64,000 nt of DNA from Paenimyroides marinum (lineage in GTDB: Bacteria; Bacteroidota; Bacteroidia; Flavobacteriales; Flavobacteriaceae): positions 1 to 64,000 of the forward strand of contig NZ_FNXE01000001.1 of assembly GCF_900108395.1 (NCBI RefSeq). The letters are read 5' to 3'. Below, in pieces: positions 34,409 to 42,691 of the stretch (position 1 is the first letter of the stretch; every line of letters begins with the position of its first letter). The notes below the pieces were generated by a model. That model did no database searches and was not told the origin of the DNA. It saw nothing but the letters and a program-made list of their open reading frames with translations. Both the position numbers and the translations under genes were made by a program.

Positions 34409-36394
34409 TTACTTTTTAATAACTTTTACCGTAGCACTACTGCCTTGGGTGGTGGTTACTTTTACAAAGTAGGTACCTGCGGTTGCACCGTGTAAGTTTA
34501 TTTGGGTGTTGTTGCCAAACATACCGTTTTGTATCTCACGATCGTTTATATCGTAAACTACATAATTAAACAAGGTTTCTGCGGTTTCTATGTTTACTAT
34601 ATCGGTGGTTGGGTTGGGGTACACGTTTACGTTTAAATTGTTAAACTCTTCATTGCTTACTGTGGTACCGCATACGCTGGCTGCGAGCTTGGCTACAAAG
34701 AAATCGGCCTCACCGGTACTTACCAAAGGTGTTATCCCCAATGTGTTGTTCATAAACAAATTAGCATTAAAAGTACCTGCGGTAATATAATTACCGTCTT
34801 TATCTGTAGCAACAGCTGTCATTTGTTTAGTACTTACTGCTTCTCCTTTTATATCGTGTGCATTTAATACTGCCCCGGTTTGTTTATTAAAACGGATTAA
34901 TACGGGGTCTGGTTGATAATTTATTATTGGACGTACTATTTCTATAGTATCCCAAAAATCACCACCGCTTTGTACACCAAAAGCTACTTCATTACCAGTA
35001 AGAGCAATACCTTTTGCACGTCGTGGTGCAGGTCCTAAGACCCCAGAACTATAGGCTGCTGTTGCCTGTGCCCATTGTACATCACCATCACTGTTAAGTT
35101 TAGCAATCATTGGTATGGTCCAATCGGCTCCGGGAGTAAATAAATAAGGCTGCACGTTTGTATCGGTAGGGTCGTATATTTTTACAGGATTTTGTGCATT
35201 TGCACTTTGATATATACTACCACCAAAATAAACATCAGAATTATTATCAATAATTAAAGAATTAAAACGATTATCTGATAATTGGTTATTTACAGGATCG
35301 GCATAAATTTCCCGACGCCATACTTCATCTCCGTCAACACCTGTAGTACTGTTTACACCGTAAAATGCCAGTATATAGGAACGTTCTACAAACGGTGCTC
35401 CATTATAAGTTAAAGGTACGGGCGGACTGTTTTCAATAGAACGCATACCTGCTATGTAGTATTGGTTTAATGTTTCGTCATAAGCAAAGCGGGTCGTTCC
35501 AAATTCAAATATCGATGTTGGTTCTATAGGCAATACCATGCTGTTTACATAATCTAAATTGGTATCGTATTGTACCAAAAGATATTGAAAATGACGAATT
35601 CCAGTAGAGGGTTCATATACATATTGTGAAGGCACGGTTACCTGGTTGTCTAAATGTGTACCATTTAGTAGACCTACTATAAAATGTAATTTATTCTGGC
35701 TGTCAATAACAAGGTCTAATATAACCGCTTCCCGGTCTATAGAACCATTCACAGTTCCCTGTAACGCTTTTTTGCCTTGAAACACGCCGTTATTATCATA
35801 TTTTACCAGATAAATGCGTTTGTGGGCATCCATATTTGCTGGAAAGGGTGTAATATCGTGTGCAGTGTTAGGACTAAAGTGAATATTGTAACTGCTACCA
35901 CCTGTTACATAAGCCCCTACATATACGTTATTATTGTTGTCTAATACCAGATTATAGGCACGGTCACTGTGTTCGCCACCAATTGCCTGGCTCCAGCGTA
36001 CCTGTCCGTCGCAGGTAGTAGAAAATAAAAAAATATCTTCACCGCCGTTTGGTACGTTATATACCGTTTGGGGCTGTCCGTTAAGCTGTGTATTGCTGTT
36101 TCCTTTTATTGTGGCTATAAAATAGTAGTTGTTATCGGTACCTACTTTTACATCGTAAATTTGTTCGTCCGAAAATCCCAACCCTGTTCCTCCTATATCA
36201 CCGCCACCACTTAGTGCCCACTGCCAATCGTATTGTTGGGCGTAGCCTCCTACCCCCCAAAGGGGGAACAATACTAATATTAATAATTTGGAAATTTGGA
36301 AATGTGTTAATTTGGAAATGAGATGCTGACTTCTCGACTTCGCTCGAAGTGACGGTTTGGGCTGATCTATTGTTGTGTGTAGTTTATTTTGCAT
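34409..36394 (-). CDS. T9SS type A secreted beta-propeller-like protein, paralog 1
   Basis: 661 residues. After a long N-terminal lead the hydrophobic core is LLILVLFPLWGVGGYAQ, then QQYDWQWALSGGGD, which opens every member of this array. The body repeats the pattern D-NNN-YYF / LDNNNNVYVGAYV / DNNSDVYFGG, like SBBP beta-propeller blades. The last 75 residues are a type A sorting signal (NVYPNPTTDIVNIETAETL to KVIKK). The N-terminal lead and the PLWGVGG segment are encoded by palindromic repeats (see findings). Ligand and role are unknown; surface adhesion or glycan contact is an inference from type. Confidence 0.85.
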   Translation of the reverse strand: MQNKLHTTIDQPKPSLRAKSRSQHLISKLTHFQISKLLILVLFPLWGVGGYAQQYDWQWALSGGGDIGGTGLGFSDEQIYDVKVGTDNNYYFIATIKGNSNTQLNGQPQTVYNVPNGGEDIFLFSTTCDGQVRWSQAIGGEHSDRAYNLVLDNNNNVYVGAYVTGGSSYNIHFSPNTAHDITPFPANMDAHKRIYLVKYDNNGVFQGKKALQGTVNGSIDREAVILDLVIDSQNKLHFIVGLLNGTHLDNQVTVPSQYVYEPSTGIRHFQYLLVQYDTNLDYVNSMVLPIEPTSIFEFGTTRFAYDETLNQYYIAGMRSIENSPPVPLTYNGAPFVERSYILAFYGVNSTTGVDGDEVWRREIYADPVNNQLSDNRFNSLIIDNNSDVYFGGSIYQSANAQNPVKIYDPTDTNVQPYLFTPGADWTIPMIAKLNSDGDVQWAQATAAYSSGVLGPAPRRAKGIALTGNEVAFGVQSGGDFWDTIEIVRPIINYQPDPVLIRFNKQTGAVLNAHDIKGEAVSTKQMTAVATDKDGNYITAGTFNANLFMNNTLGITPLVSTGEADFFVAKLAASVCGTTVSNEEFNNLNVNVYPNPTTDIVNIETAETLFNYVVYDINDREIQNGMFGNNTQINLHGATAGTYFVKVTTTQGSSATVKVIKK

Positions 36395-36419
36395 AATTTC
36401 TTTTGTTTAATGGTTGGTT

Positions 36420-36462
36420 ACACCTCCCTAGCCCTCCTCAAGGAGGGAATAAGTGGTGTTGG
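36420..36462. repeat. Palindromic element before array gene 1 (short form)
   Basis: ACACCTCCCTAGCCCTCCTC followed by AAGGAGGGAATAAGTGGTGT. It has the inner dyad CCCTCCT / AGGAGGG and the outer pair ACACC / GGTGT. It lies 26 bases upstream of the start at 36394. Confidence 0.75.
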
Positions 36463-36475
36463 TATTATAAAATTT

Positions 36476-36511
36476 AGAATGTATATTATACGTTAATACA
36501 ATATACATTCT
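36476..36511 (-). terminator. Terminator-like hairpin after array gene 2
   Basis: AGAATGTATATT (36476-36487) pairs with AATATACATTCT (36500-36511), 13 bases after the stop of the gene at 36525. The same hairpin follows two other array genes. Confidence 0.7.
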
Positions 36512-36524
36512 ACTATTAAGAAAA

Positions 36525-38429
36525 CTACTTCTTAACCACTTTTACCGTAGCGGTACTGCCTTGTACTGTGGTTACTTTTATAAAGTAGGTACCTGCTGTT
36601 GCACCGTGTAAGTTTATTTGGGTGTTGCCGTTAAAGCTGCCGTTTTGTATTTGTTGACCCAATACGTTGTACACCTCGTAGTTTTGCAGGGTTTCTGCCG
36701 TTTCTATGTTTACTATATTATTTGTTGGATTAGGGTACACGTTTACGTTTAGCTTGTTAAACTTATCGGTGCTTAATGGGTTGGTAAGTTTGGTTACAAA
36801 GAAATCATAGTAGGTGCCGTTAGTTGCTGTTTCGGGTATGCCGTTAAAGTTATTGGTAAATATATTGCCCATAAAACAGCCCCCAACTACATAATTACCA
36901 TTATTATCAACGGCTACAGCAGTCATTTTTTGTATATTTCCACCACTTGCCATTATATCGTGCATACCTACCACCGCACCGGTTTGTTTATTAAAACGCA
37001 CTAACAACGGGTCGCTTTGGTGATTTTGGGGGCGGGTAATATTAAAAGTATCCCAAATAGTATTAGATCCATCAGTCGCTAATGCCACTTCATTGCCGTT
37101 AATTACAACACCAAAAGCATAATACGAACCTGTTATTGCCGGCCCCCAGTTGTAGCCGCTTGGTGTACGTGCCCATTGCACCACACCATTTTTATTTAAT
37201 TTAACAATAAAGGGCATAAGACCGTAGGCTACATCAAAAGTAAAATTATAGGGGTTATTGGTAGGGTTTTTAGGATTAATAATTTTTATATATTTATTAG
37301 ATCCTCGGGATAATTTACCACAGATATAGATATCACCATTGGTATCCACAACTAAATCGTAAAGACGATTATCATCTGAAGTAACAGATTCTGTGTCAAT
37401 TTCACGACGCCAGATTTCGTTACCGTTGGTAGCATTTATAGCCAGTATATATGAATTTTTTGTAAATGCAGAACCACTGTATGTTAGCGGTATGTCTTCA
37501 CCGGCGTTATTATATGAACGAAAACCGGCTATGTAGTAACGGTTATTGGCTTCGTCTAACTTAAAAGTAAAACTGGGAGGGACAAACCCCGTACCGTCTG
37601 CCACAGGCAGCAACATACTGTTTATTAGCTGCCCTGCAGTGGTGTAACGTACCAAATAGTACTGGTAGCCTGTACTTGTAGTTGGTACTGTTACCGTATT
37701 GTTTAAATGTGTACCATGATAAAGACCTGCTATAAAATGAATGTTGTCATTGCTGTCTATCAATATATCTAAAATTGTAGAATCGCTGTTGTAATTATTT
37801 ACATCACCTTGTAAGGCTCGTTTCCATACAAACTGCCCGTTGGTATCGTATTTTACCAAAAAAGTGGTTTTAAAATAGTCGCTAAAAGTACTTGGTGAGG
37901 CAGCTGTTCCCGGTAAAGCTTCTGTAGGACTGAAATGTACCGGCTTATTTGCATTAGCAACACTTAAGGTTGTACCCACATATACATTATTGTTGCTGTC
38001 TAAAGCAATTTTATAGGCTGCATCAAAAAGCCCACCCCCACCTATTGTCTGGCTCCAACGTACCGTACCGCTACTGGTGGTTGAAAATAAAAAAATATCG
38101 TTACCTCCTTGTGGGTTGCCGTATACTGTTACCGGCTGTCCGTTTAACTGGGGGCTGCCATTTTTTATTTTAGCCAAAAAATAATAATTGTTGTTGCTGT
38201 CTATGGCAATATCAAAAATTTGTTCTGCTTGATAGTTCCAACCAATTTCGCCTGTGCTGCCCCCACCTGTAAGACCCCAGTCCCATTGATAGTTTTGGGC
38301 GTAACCCGATAGGCTGATGAATAAGAATGAGAAAATTAGCCAATGAGGTAATTTGCGGATTAGAGAATGAGATCCCTCACTTCGTTCGGGATGACAAGGG
38401 GTATTATTTTTATGTAGTTGTTGTTTCAT
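36525..38429 (-). CDS. T9SS type A secreted beta-propeller-like protein, paralog 2
   Basis: 634 residues, the same design as paralog 1. The N-terminus MKQQLHKN is followed by NTPCHPERSEGSHSL, the translation of a palindromic repeat, then the signal peptide WLIFSFLFISLSGYAQ and NYQWDWGLTGGGS. Propeller-like blades recur (DSNNNYYFLAKI, LDSNNNVYVGTTL, VDTNGDIYICGKL, VDNNGNYVVGGCF). The tail ends LNVNVYPNPTNNIVNIETAE to KVVKK. It is closest to paralog 3. The real start may be nearer the hydrophobic core. Confidence 0.85.
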   Translation of the reverse strand: MKQQLHKNNTPCHPERSEGSHSLIRKLPHWLIFSFLFISLSGYAQNYQWDWGLTGGGSTGEIGWNYQAEQIFDIAIDSNNNYYFLAKIKNGSPQLNGQPVTVYGNPQGGNDIFLFSTTSSGTVRWSQTIGGGGLFDAAYKIALDSNNNVYVGTTLSVANANKPVHFSPTEALPGTAASPSTFSDYFKTTFLVKYDTNGQFVWKRALQGDVNNYNSDSTILDILIDSNDNIHFIAGLYHGTHLNNTVTVPTTSTGYQYYLVRYTTAGQLINSMLLPVADGTGFVPPSFTFKLDEANNRYYIAGFRSYNNAGEDIPLTYSGSAFTKNSYILAINATNGNEIWRREIDTESVTSDDNRLYDLVVDTNGDIYICGKLSRGSNKYIKIINPKNPTNNPYNFTFDVAYGLMPFIVKLNKNGVVQWARTPSGYNWGPAITGSYYAFGVVINGNEVALATDGSNTIWDTFNITRPQNHQSDPLLVRFNKQTGAVVGMHDIMASGGNIQKMTAVAVDNNGNYVVGGCFMGNIFTNNFNGIPETATNGTYYDFFVTKLTNPLSTDKFNKLNVNVYPNPTNNIVNIETAETLQNYEVYNVLGQQIQNGSFNGNTQINLHGATAGTYFIKVTTVQGSTATVKVVKK

Positions 38430-38470
38430 AATTGTATATTTTGTTGAATCGATTAATCGTTGATTTGTTT

Positions 38471-38538
38471 ACACCTCCCTAGCCCTCCTCAAGGAGGGAA
38501 TTCACTTATTGTCCCCTTGAGGGGGGTGTGGGGGTGTT
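38471..38538. repeat. Palindromic element before array gene 2 (long form)
   Basis: ACACCTCCCTAGCCCTCCTC, AAGGAGGGAATTCACTTATT, then GTCCCCTTGAGGGGGGTGTG and GGGGTGTT. The outer arms ACACC...CCC and GGGGGTGT pair, so the whole 68-base unit can fold. It is identical to the copy at 40552-40619. Confidence 0.85.
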
Positions 38539-38551
38539 TGTGTTATAAAAT

Positions 38552-38587
38552 AGAATGTATATTATACGTTAATACAATATACATTCT
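38552..38587 (-). terminator. Terminator-like hairpin after array gene 3
   Basis: AGAATGTATATT (38552-38563) pairs with AATATACATTCT (38576-38587), directly after the stop at 38601. Confidence 0.7.
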
Positions 38588-38600
38588 ACTATTAAGAAAA

Positions 38601-40510
38601 CTACTTCTTAACCACTTTTACCGTATCGGCACTGCCTTGGGTGGTGGTTACTTTTATAAAGTAGGTACCTGCGGTTGCACCGTGTAAGTTTATTTGGGTG
38701 TTGCCGTTAAAGTTGCCTTTCTGTATTTGTTGCCCCAGTACGTTGTACACCTCGTAGCTTTGCAGGGTTTCTGCGGTTTCTATGTTTACTATATCGGTGG
38801 TTGGGTTAGGGTACACGTTTACGTTTAGTTTGTTAAACTCTTCATTGCTTACAGATGTACCGCAAACGCTGGCTGCCAGCTTGGCTACAAAGAAATCGTA
38901 TTTGCCAATAGCGCCTAATAAACCAACATTGCCACCGCCTGTAAACAAATTACCCTGGTAACAACCACCTACCACATAGTTGCCATCGTTATCTACAGCC
39001 ACGGCAGTTAGCATGTGGTTATTGCCTGTGCTGCCTTCTATGTCGTGCATAGCTAAAACATTACCGGTTTGTTTACTGAAACGCATTAACATAGGATCAC
39101 TTTGGTGACCTTGCGGGCGGTTGATGCTAAATCCATCCCAAATGGTATGGCTGCCCATAGTAGCAAAGGCCACCTCGCCACCCCGCAATGCCAAACCAAA
39201 GCCCCAATAATCTCCTGTCTGGGCTGTACTCCAAGTATAACCACTTGGTGTACGTGCCCATTGTGCAGTACCGCTGCTGTTTAGTTTTGCTATAAAAGGC
39301 ATGTTGCCCCAAACCGCTATATTAAATGTAAAAGGTGTGGCTGACGTATTTTTAGGATCTTTTATTCTAATATACTCACCAGGTTGTCCCGTTGCAACAA
39401 GTTTACCGCTTATATAAATATCTCCATTAGTTTCGTCAACCACCAAATCGTAAATGCGGTTGTCATTTGCAATTGCTGTTGCTTCCATTTCACGACGCCA
39501 GATTTCGTTGCCGTTGGTGGCATCTATTGCCAGTATATAAGCGTTTTCGGTAAATGCCGTGCCATCGTAGGTTAAAGGAATGTCTTCGTTAGCATTTACT
39601 CTTGAACGAAAACCACCTATAAGGTAACGGTTGCGGGGCTCATCGTACCTAAAAGTAAAACTTGGTTCTGCAAAATGACCTGTAACAGGTAATAAAGTAC
39701 TATTATAATTACCTGCAGTATCAAACTTTACTGCATAATATTGATAAGCATTTGTAAATGTAGAAGGTACTGTTATGGTATTGTCTAAATGAGTCCCGTT
39801 TAAAAAACCAGCTATAAAATGAATGTTATCATTGCTGTCTATTGTAATATCGTAAATAAAGGAATCTTTGTTATATAAATTAACATCGCCTTGTAATGCC
39901 TTTTTCCATTGAAACTGCCCGTTGGTATCGTATTTAACCAAATATGCCGTTTTATAAGCAGCATCTATTGCATTTGGATCAGTAGGCCAAGGGGGTAAAA
40001 AATCGGTTGGGCTAAAATGGGTTGGGTAGGCAGTACTTACCTCATTTCTTACATTCGCTCCCACATATACATTATTACTACTATCCAACGCTATTTTATA
40101 GGCTGCGTCAAACACCCCCCCCCAATTGCCTGGCTCCAGCGTACCTGCCCGTCGCAAGTGGTTGAGAAAATAAAAATATCGTTACCACCCAGTTGGTTGC
40201 CGTATACCGTTACCGGCTGCCCGCCTAATTGTGGGGTACCGTTTTTTATTTGGGCTGTAAAATAATAGTTATTGTCGGTACCTACCTGTATGTCAAAAAT
40301 TTGCTCTACCTGGTAATACCAGCCGCTTTCACCTAAACTGCCGCCGCCGTTTACTGCCCAGTCCCACTGGTAGGGTTGGGCGTAGCCCGATAGGCTGATG
40401 AATAAGAATGAGAAAATTAGCCAATGAGGTAATTTGCGGATTAGAGAATGAGATCCCTCACTTCGTTCGGGATGACAAGGGATATTATTTTTGTGTATTG
40501 TTTTTTGCAT
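38601..40510 (-). pseudogene. T9SS type A beta-propeller-like protein, paralog 3, split at a 9-G tract
   Basis: Two frames together make one full-length paralog of about 636 residues. The first runs from ATG 40510 (MQKTIHKN, CHPERSEGS repeat, signal peptide, PYQWDWAVNGGGS) and stops at 40091 soon after WSQAIGGG. The second continues from the tract to 38601 (GVFDAAYKIALDSSNNVYVG ... KVVKK). The break lies at nine G on the minus strand (40115-40123). One extra G, or a -1 slip, restores the frame exactly where paralog 2 reads TIGGGGLFDAA. So this may be a phase-variable gene in its OFF state, a true pseudogene, or a base-count error in the sequence. All other motifs are intact, which argues against an old pseudogene. 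Confidence 0.82.
40115..40123 (-). repeat. Homopolymer tract (9 G) at the frame break
   Basis: Nine consecutive C on the plus strand inside paralog 3. It is a long G:C run for so AT-rich a chromosome and sits exactly at the frameshift. Confidence 0.9.
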
Positions 40511-40551
40511 AATTGTATATTTTGTTGAATCGATTAATCGTTGATTTGTTT

Positions 40552-40619
40552 ACACCTCCCTAGCCCTCCTCAAGGAGGGAATTCACTTATTGTCCCCTTG
40601 AGGGGGGTGTGGGGGTGTT
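40552..40619. repeat. Palindromic element before array gene 3 (long form)
   Basis: Same 68-base sequence as 38471-38538, at the same distance (41 bases) from the start at 40510. The flanking 100 bases are also nearly identical, so the two units arose by recent duplication or conversion. Confidence 0.85.
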
Positions 40620-40632
40620 TGTGTTATAAAAT

Positions 40633-40668
40633 AGAATGTATATTATACGTTAATACAATATACATTCT
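40633..40668 (-). terminator. Terminator-like hairpin after array gene 4
   Basis: AGAATGTATATT (40633-40644) pairs with AATATACATTCT (40657-40668), 13 bases after the stop at 40682. Confidence 0.7.
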
Positions 40669-40681
40669 ACTATTAAGAAAA

Positions 40682-42523
40682 CTACTTTTTAACCACTTTT
40701 ACCTTAGCACTGCTGCCTTGGGTGGTGGTTACTTTTATAAAGTAGGTGCCGGGTGCTGCACCGTGCAGGTTTATCTGGGTGCTGCCGTTAAAGTTGCTTG
40801 TTTGTATTTGCTGACCCAATACGTTATACACCTCATAGCTTTGCAGGGTTTCTGCGGTTTCTATGTTTACTATATCTGTGGTTGGGTTGGGGTACACGCT
40901 TACGTTTAGTTTGTTAAACTCTTCATTGCTTAACGGGTTGGTAAGTTTGGCTACAAAGAAATTATGATACCCTGAGCAAGTAATAGTTGATACATTACCA
41001 CCTGCATTTGTAAATAACTGACCAGAAAAACCGCCACCTACTACATAATTACCATTATTATCAACAGCTACTGCCCTCATATAGGAAGGAGTACCAGCTT
41101 CACCTTTTATATCGTGCATGCCTAAAGTTGTACCGGTTTGTTTGTTAAAACGCAATAAGGTTGGATCAGGCTGGTAAAATTGCGGGTTGTTTTTAGAGAA
41201 ACTGTCCCATATAAAATAAGATTCGCTGCTGCCAAAGGCTATTTCGTTGCCATTAATTGCAAGTCCTTTAGAATGGGTATTTATAACATTTGATGTAAAA
41301 TTAGGTGCAAATGCCGTAGGGGTTTTTACCCACTGTACCATACCACTGCTGTTAAATTTAATAACCGTTGGCAAATTGGTATGAGGAGTGGGCGTAAAGG
41401 TATAAGTAGTGGTTGCAGGGTTATAGGAGTCATATATTTTAAGGTTTTGTTCATTAAGCATTCTCCAAATTTGACCACCTACATACACATCTGAATTACT
41501 GTCTATTACTAAAGAACTAAAATTGTGAACCGCAGGTTCGCCGTTCAAATATTGAGAATACACTTCCCTTCTCCAAACCTCTGTGCCATTACTGCCATTT
41601 ATTGCCAATATATAGGCACGCTCTGAAAAAGGCTTGCCACCATAAGTTAAGGGTGTTAATGCTGCCGTAATATTATAAGAACGCATACCTGCCATATAGT
41701 ACCGGTTTAAATTTTCATCATACGCAAAACGTTGTCCAGGTCCCACTCCGGGAAATCCGGTACCATCAGCTATCGGAAGCAAGATACTACTTATATAATC
41801 TAAATTGGCATCATATTTTACTACAAAATATTGATAAGTGGTTATATTGTTAGGTACTGTAACGTTGCCGTCTAAATGAGTTCCTTTTTGAAGCCCTATT
41901 ACAAAATGCAACTGGTCTTGGCTGTCTATTACAAGATCAAAAAGTTGTCCTACACCAAGGTTTACATTTGCTACGGTTCCCTGCAACGCTTTTTTGGTTT
42001 GAAAAACACCGTTGCTGTCATACTTAACCAAATAATTGGTTTGATAAACAGCTGTTATAGTTTCCGACGCACTAAAATGTATTGGATCATTCGCATAACA
42101 TCTAAGAAAGGCACCTATATAAACATTATTGTTGCTGTCTAACACCAAATTATATGCTATATTATCAGCACCTCCGCCAATTGCCTGGCTCCAGCGTATG
42201 GTGCCGGTATTTGTGGTAGAAAACAAAAAGATATCGTTACGCCCCCCTGCTATACTGTTATTGGGGCTGTAAACCATAACCGGTTGTCCATTTAATTGTG
42301 GCGTACCATTTTTTATAGTGGCTATAAAATAATAATTATTATCGCTACCCACTTTTATATCGTAAATTTGCTGGGAGTCATTATCAAAACCTAAGGTTCC
42401 ATAAGTACCTCCGCCACTTACTGCCCAATCCCATTGGTAGTTTTGGGAGTAGCCCCCTAACCCCCAAAGGGGGAATAGTAGTAGTAAGAGGAGTTTTGTT
42501 TTTTTATGTAATGTATTTTGCAT
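40682..42523 (-). CDS. T9SS type A secreted beta-propeller-like protein, paralog 4
   Basis: I start it at ATG 42523 (MQNTLHKKTKLLLLLLFPLW), giving 613 residues and the shortest lead of the group. The longer frame to 42550 would run into the upstream repeat. This copy has no CHPERSEGS insertion, so it probably shows the ancestral signal peptide, though its PLWGLGGYSQ part is still encoded by a CCCCCAAAGGGGG palindrome. The mature start NYQWDWAVSGGGTYG, the blades (GSDNNYYFIATI, LDSNNNVYIGAFL, IDSNSDVYVGGQI) and the tail (LNVSVYPNPTTDIVNIETAE to KVVKK) match the family. Confidence 0.86.
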   Translation of the reverse strand: MQNTLHKKTKLLLLLLFPLWGLGGYSQNYQWDWAVSGGGTYGTLGFDNDSQQIYDIKVGSDNNYYFIATIKNGTPQLNGQPVMVYSPNNSIAGGRNDIFLFSTTNTGTIRWSQAIGGGADNIAYNLVLDSNNNVYIGAFLRCYANDPIHFSASETITAVYQTNYLVKYDSNGVFQTKKALQGTVANVNLGVGQLFDLVIDSQDQLHFVIGLQKGTHLDGNVTVPNNITTYQYFVVKYDANLDYISSILLPIADGTGFPGVGPGQRFAYDENLNRYYMAGMRSYNITAALTPLTYGGKPFSERAYILAINGSNGTEVWRREVYSQYLNGEPAVHNFSSLVIDSNSDVYVGGQIWRMLNEQNLKIYDSYNPATTTYTFTPTPHTNLPTVIKFNSSGMVQWVKTPTAFAPNFTSNVINTHSKGLAINGNEIAFGSSESYFIWDSFSKNNPQFYQPDPTLLRFNKQTGTTLGMHDIKGEAGTPSYMRAVAVDNNGNYVVGGGFSGQLFTNAGGNVSTITCSGYHNFFVAKLTNPLSNEEFNKLNVSVYPNPTTDIVNIETAETLQSYEVYNVLGQQIQTSNFNGSTQINLHGAAPGTYFIKVTTTQGSSAKVKVVKK

Positions 42524-42546
42524 AGTTTTTTGTTTTAAGTTGATTG

Positions 42547-42618
42547 ACACCCCTAAAGTCCCCTCAAGGGGACAATTATTCCTCCTCCTTAAGGAGGGAA
42601 TAAGTGGTGTTGGTGTTA
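42547..42618. repeat. Palindromic element before array gene 4 (variant)
   Basis: ACACCCCTAAAGTCCCCTC and AAGGGGACAATTATTCCTCC, then TCCTTAAGGAGGGAATAAGT and GGTGTTGGTGT. It contains two inner dyads (GTCCCCT/AGGGGAC and CTCCTT/AAGGAG) and outer ACACC/GGTGT arms. It lies 24 bases upstream of the start at 42523. Confidence 0.75.
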
Positions 42619-42644
42619 TAAAAATAATAAAAAAAAATTAAAAT

Positions 42645-42679
42645 AACTCCGCCAGAGTTGTAACTCTGGCGGAGTTTGT
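42645..42679 (-). terminator. Terminator of the giant PKD gene
   Basis: AACTCCGCCAGAGTT and AACTCTGGCGGAGTT form a 15-base-pair hairpin, 13 bases after the stop at 42692, with a U-rich run downstream on the minus strand. Confidence 0.85.
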
Positions 42680-42691
42680 AATGCTTAAAGC

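Noticed and set aside
38460..38687. Plus-strand open frame opposite the array (also 40541-40909)
   Set aside because: It is the translation of the palindromic element and the antisense of the sorting-tail DNA. The same peptide appears at both repeats.
42524..42550. Earlier start for paralog 4 (MSINLKQKT)
   Set aside because: It runs into the upstream palindromic element, and the shared array start MQNTLHK begins at 42523.
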